A stretch of 64,000 nt of DNA from Branchipolynoe longqiensis. Its lineage: Eukaryota; Annelida; Polychaeta; Phyllodocida; Polynoidae. The notes below the pieces were generated by a model, which had not been told where the DNA came from, made no database searches, and was given only the letters and a program-made list of their open reading frames with translations. Shown in pieces: positions 61,944-64,000 of this stretch. Made by a program: the position numbers and the translations under genes. Location of the stretch: positions 112,758,776 to 112,822,775 of the forward strand of contig CM059188.1 in the NCBI GenBank assembly GCA_030323885.1, in the 5' to 3' direction. The stretch's first letter is position 1, and the number at the start of each line of letters is the position of its first letter.

Positions 61944-62398
61944 TGTTGGTTGAGTGTTGGAGTTTTACATCCTGGCAACATCTATTGTCATATCTGAATG
62001 GGTACCGGCTTGTGACAGTGTGCACTCATGGTGACTTAACCCCTTGCTGCTTATCGGAAAGAGTAGCCTATTTGGCGGCAGCGGGTTTTCGCCAAAGAAA
62101 TATGTCAGAATGACCATATGTTTGACATCCAATAGCCGATGATCTAAATCGATATGCTCTAGAGGCATCGTTAAATAAAACAAGCTTTTCTTTTCATGGT
62201 GACTTTATACTATAGTACTGCCCCACTGGGAGATGAGACTGCCAGCACCATGACCCGATATCCCAGTCAGTCACATTATCCTGACACTGAGCCAACAACT
62301 CCTTACCCTATCCTAATAATGCCAAGCGCCAGGCTAGGAAGCAACAATAATACATTTTTACGTCATTGGTTTTACTCGACCAGGGTTTGAACCCCAGT
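61944..62398 (-). mobile_element. SINE-A split by a SINE-C
   Basis: Tail (gttggagttttacatcctgg) at the left, broken at 62038 and resumed at 62195; B box agggtttgaacccca near 62390. The head is missing. Confidence 0.85.
62039..62194 (+). mobile_element. SINE-C 3' fragment, 11-bp target duplication
   Basis: 5' truncated. Flanked by catggtgactt at 62028-62038 and 62195-62205. Ends in ttaaataaaacaagcttttc. This gives the direction of insertion of SINE-C (tail at the right). Confidence 0.9.
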
Positions 62399-62497
62399 TA
62401 CTGTGTGCTATAACCAACAAGTGGCCAGCCACAGTGGGACGCCTCCCGCCTTGTGGTTGTTAATTGTTTGTAACACACACCGGTGAACCCCACACTA

Positions 62498-63171
62498 CAG
62501 ACCGGACGCGGTCCTCGAATCGGTACAGCGTAGGCTTCCAGTGCGGAAGGTCGGGAGTTTGATTCCCAGCTGAGTCATGCTAATGACTTACAAAATTGAT
62601 ATGTCACTACAGAGCCTGGTGCTCGGCATTGCTAGGATAGGGCAAGGACTGGTTAGCTCAGTATTAGGATTTGTTTGTTTGTTGTTTTACGTCCTAGCAA
62701 CATCTAAGGTCATATCATGACGGGTACCGACTTGTGACAGTGTGCACTCATGGCGACTTTACAGTGCTGCCCCACTCTGAGACCAGGCCACCAGCACCAT
62801 GACCTGATATCCCACTCAGTCACATTATCCTGACACTTAGCCAACCAGTCCTTGCCCTGTCCTAATAATGCTGAGCGCCTGGCTAGGAAGTGACAAATAT
62901 CAATTTTTAAATCATTGGTTTGACTCGATCAGGGTTTGAACCCACGATCCCATGGTCTACCAACACTGAAGACGGACGCTCTAACTCATTCGACCAACCC
63001 GTCTGGTTGTATTAGGATAATGTGACTGAGTGAGGAATCATGTTGCCCTACTGGTCTCCTGGTAGTAGTAGGGCAGCATAATATGTGAGTGCGCTCTGTC
63101 ACAATCGGCACCCATCCTGGTATGACCTTAGATGTTGTCGGGATGTAAAACCCCAACAAACATACACCTTT
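62498..63171 (+). mobile_element. SINE-A copy, type 2 head, split by a SINE-A
   Basis: Head gacgcggtcctcgaatcggt to 62670, then 63009 to the tail aaccccaacaaac. B box gagtttgattcccag. Confidence 0.9.
62671..63008 (-). mobile_element. SINE-A nested in SINE-A, 10-bp target duplication
   Basis: Flanked by gtattaggat (62661-62670 and 63009-63018). Full copy with type 1 head; tail tgtttgtttgttgtttta. Confidence 0.95.
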
Positions 63172-63255
63172 AAGTCGCTGCCCGAGCTTTTCTCTGGCTC
63201 TGCTTTAGTTGCAGCCATATTGGTTTGCCAATACGGCTGCTTATTGGTATACAAA

Positions 63256-63607
63256 TTAAAGCTGCATAGTCCGATGAAATATCAAATTTTCAAAACCAAA
63301 CCAATTATCTAGATTAGATTCTACATATCTTACTTAGATACTGATGCACTTATTAAGCATTTGTTTCTGCGTAGAAGGCAATACAGAGTCAATTCAACAG
63401 AACCTGTTACTGCAGAAGTCTATGGTGTAGTTTTGGCAAGCTTGCCAAAACTAATTTTCCATGTTTGCACTCAAAATATCTAAAAAGTTTACCATTTAAA
63501 ATTAAAGTAACTTTGAACTAATGTAAAGTAGATACTAGTGATCGATCTCATATATTTATCTCATAAAAAATACAGAAATTCAAAACCATCGGACTATGCA
63601 ACTTTAA
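63256..63607 (+). mobile_element. MITE-A, complete 352-bp copy
   Basis: ttaaagctgcatagtccgat to atcggactatgcaactttaa. AT-rich interior. The inner sequence aagcttgccaaaa is common to all copies. Confidence 0.9.
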
Positions 63608-63675
63608 GCCAGCTGCGACTAGTCACAGGGCATTGAGCAGAAATTATTCGCATTATTCATTGTGCTTCTCTCTCG

Positions 63676-64000
63676 CCACCAGAGGCGATGGGTAGAGCGC
63701 AAGCATCCTGTTGGAAGGTCGAGAGTTCGAAACCGACCGAGTCAAACCAATGGCTTACACAATTTGATAAGTTTCGCTATCTAGGCTGGCGCATGGCATT
63801 AACAGGGTAGAGCAAGGACTGGTTAGCTCAATATCAGGATAATTTGACTGAGCGGGAAACCGAGTCATGGTGCTGGTGGCCTGGTCTCCCAGTGGGGCAG
63901 CACTATAAAGTCTCCATGAGTGCGCACTGTCACAAGTCGATACCTGTCCTGATATTACCTTAGATGATGCTAGGGTGTAAAACAGCAACAACAAACAAAC
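63676..64000 (+). mobile_element. SINE-A copy, type 2 head, running to the window edge
   Basis: Head agaggcgatgggtagagcgc, B box gagttcgaaaccga, full body, tail cagcaacaacaaacaaac at the last base. Confidence 0.85.

Overview
This 64 kb window is non-coding, repeat-dominated DNA from an animal genome, most likely a mollusc. The reasons are: no bacterial gene order, ribosome binding sites or operons; dozens of copies of tRNA-headed SINEs; tyrosine-recombinase retrotransposons of the DIRS and Ngaro types; LINE fragments; and many small foldback DNA transposons. One SINE family (called SINE-C here) has a head and body that I recall as common in gastropod and bivalve genomes. The mollusc call rests on that memory and was not searched. 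I found no host gene I can support. Every recognisable protein domain belongs to a mobile element.

Layout. (1) 932-6922 holds a decayed DIRS-type element (DIRS-1). It keeps both ends and the internal complementary region, has an internal deletion that fuses reverse transcriptase to RNase H, and carries a 5'-truncated LINE (about 3450-5531). (2) 6.9-31 kb is a mosaic of SINE-A copies on both strands and foldback elements, many nested, with several readable target-site duplications. (3) 31.9-32.9 kb is a 22-bp minisatellite and 35.9-37.2 kb a 32-bp minisatellite; a segment of about 440 bp beside the second array has a second copy beyond it. (4) 40349-45829 (minus strand) is a nearly complete Ngaro-type element with the diagnostic A1 / B1-A2-B2 split direct repeats; a SINE with a 13-bp target duplication splits its gag. 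(5) 45.8-53.8 kb returns to MITEs, SINEs and LINE ends. (6) 53800-59237 is the best-preserved element, DIRS-2, with gag, RT, RNase H, a methyltransferase-like domain and an uninterrupted 369-residue tyrosine recombinase. (7) 60.0-61.5 kb is a 27/29-bp minisatellite with a 502-codon open frame. (8) 61.6-64.0 kb holds nested SINEs.

How the parts relate. The DIRS and Ngaro proteins would copy RNA into circular DNA and integrate it by tyrosine recombination. The LINEs are the likely source of reverse transcriptase for the SINEs. The foldback elements have no transposase here and must have been mobilised in trans. Nesting order shows SINE-A both receiving and making insertions, so the region was invaded in several rounds. 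Family labels used here (SINE-A/B/C, MITE-A to K, R1) are local names, not database names. Boundaries without a stated target duplication are good to about 10-20 bp.
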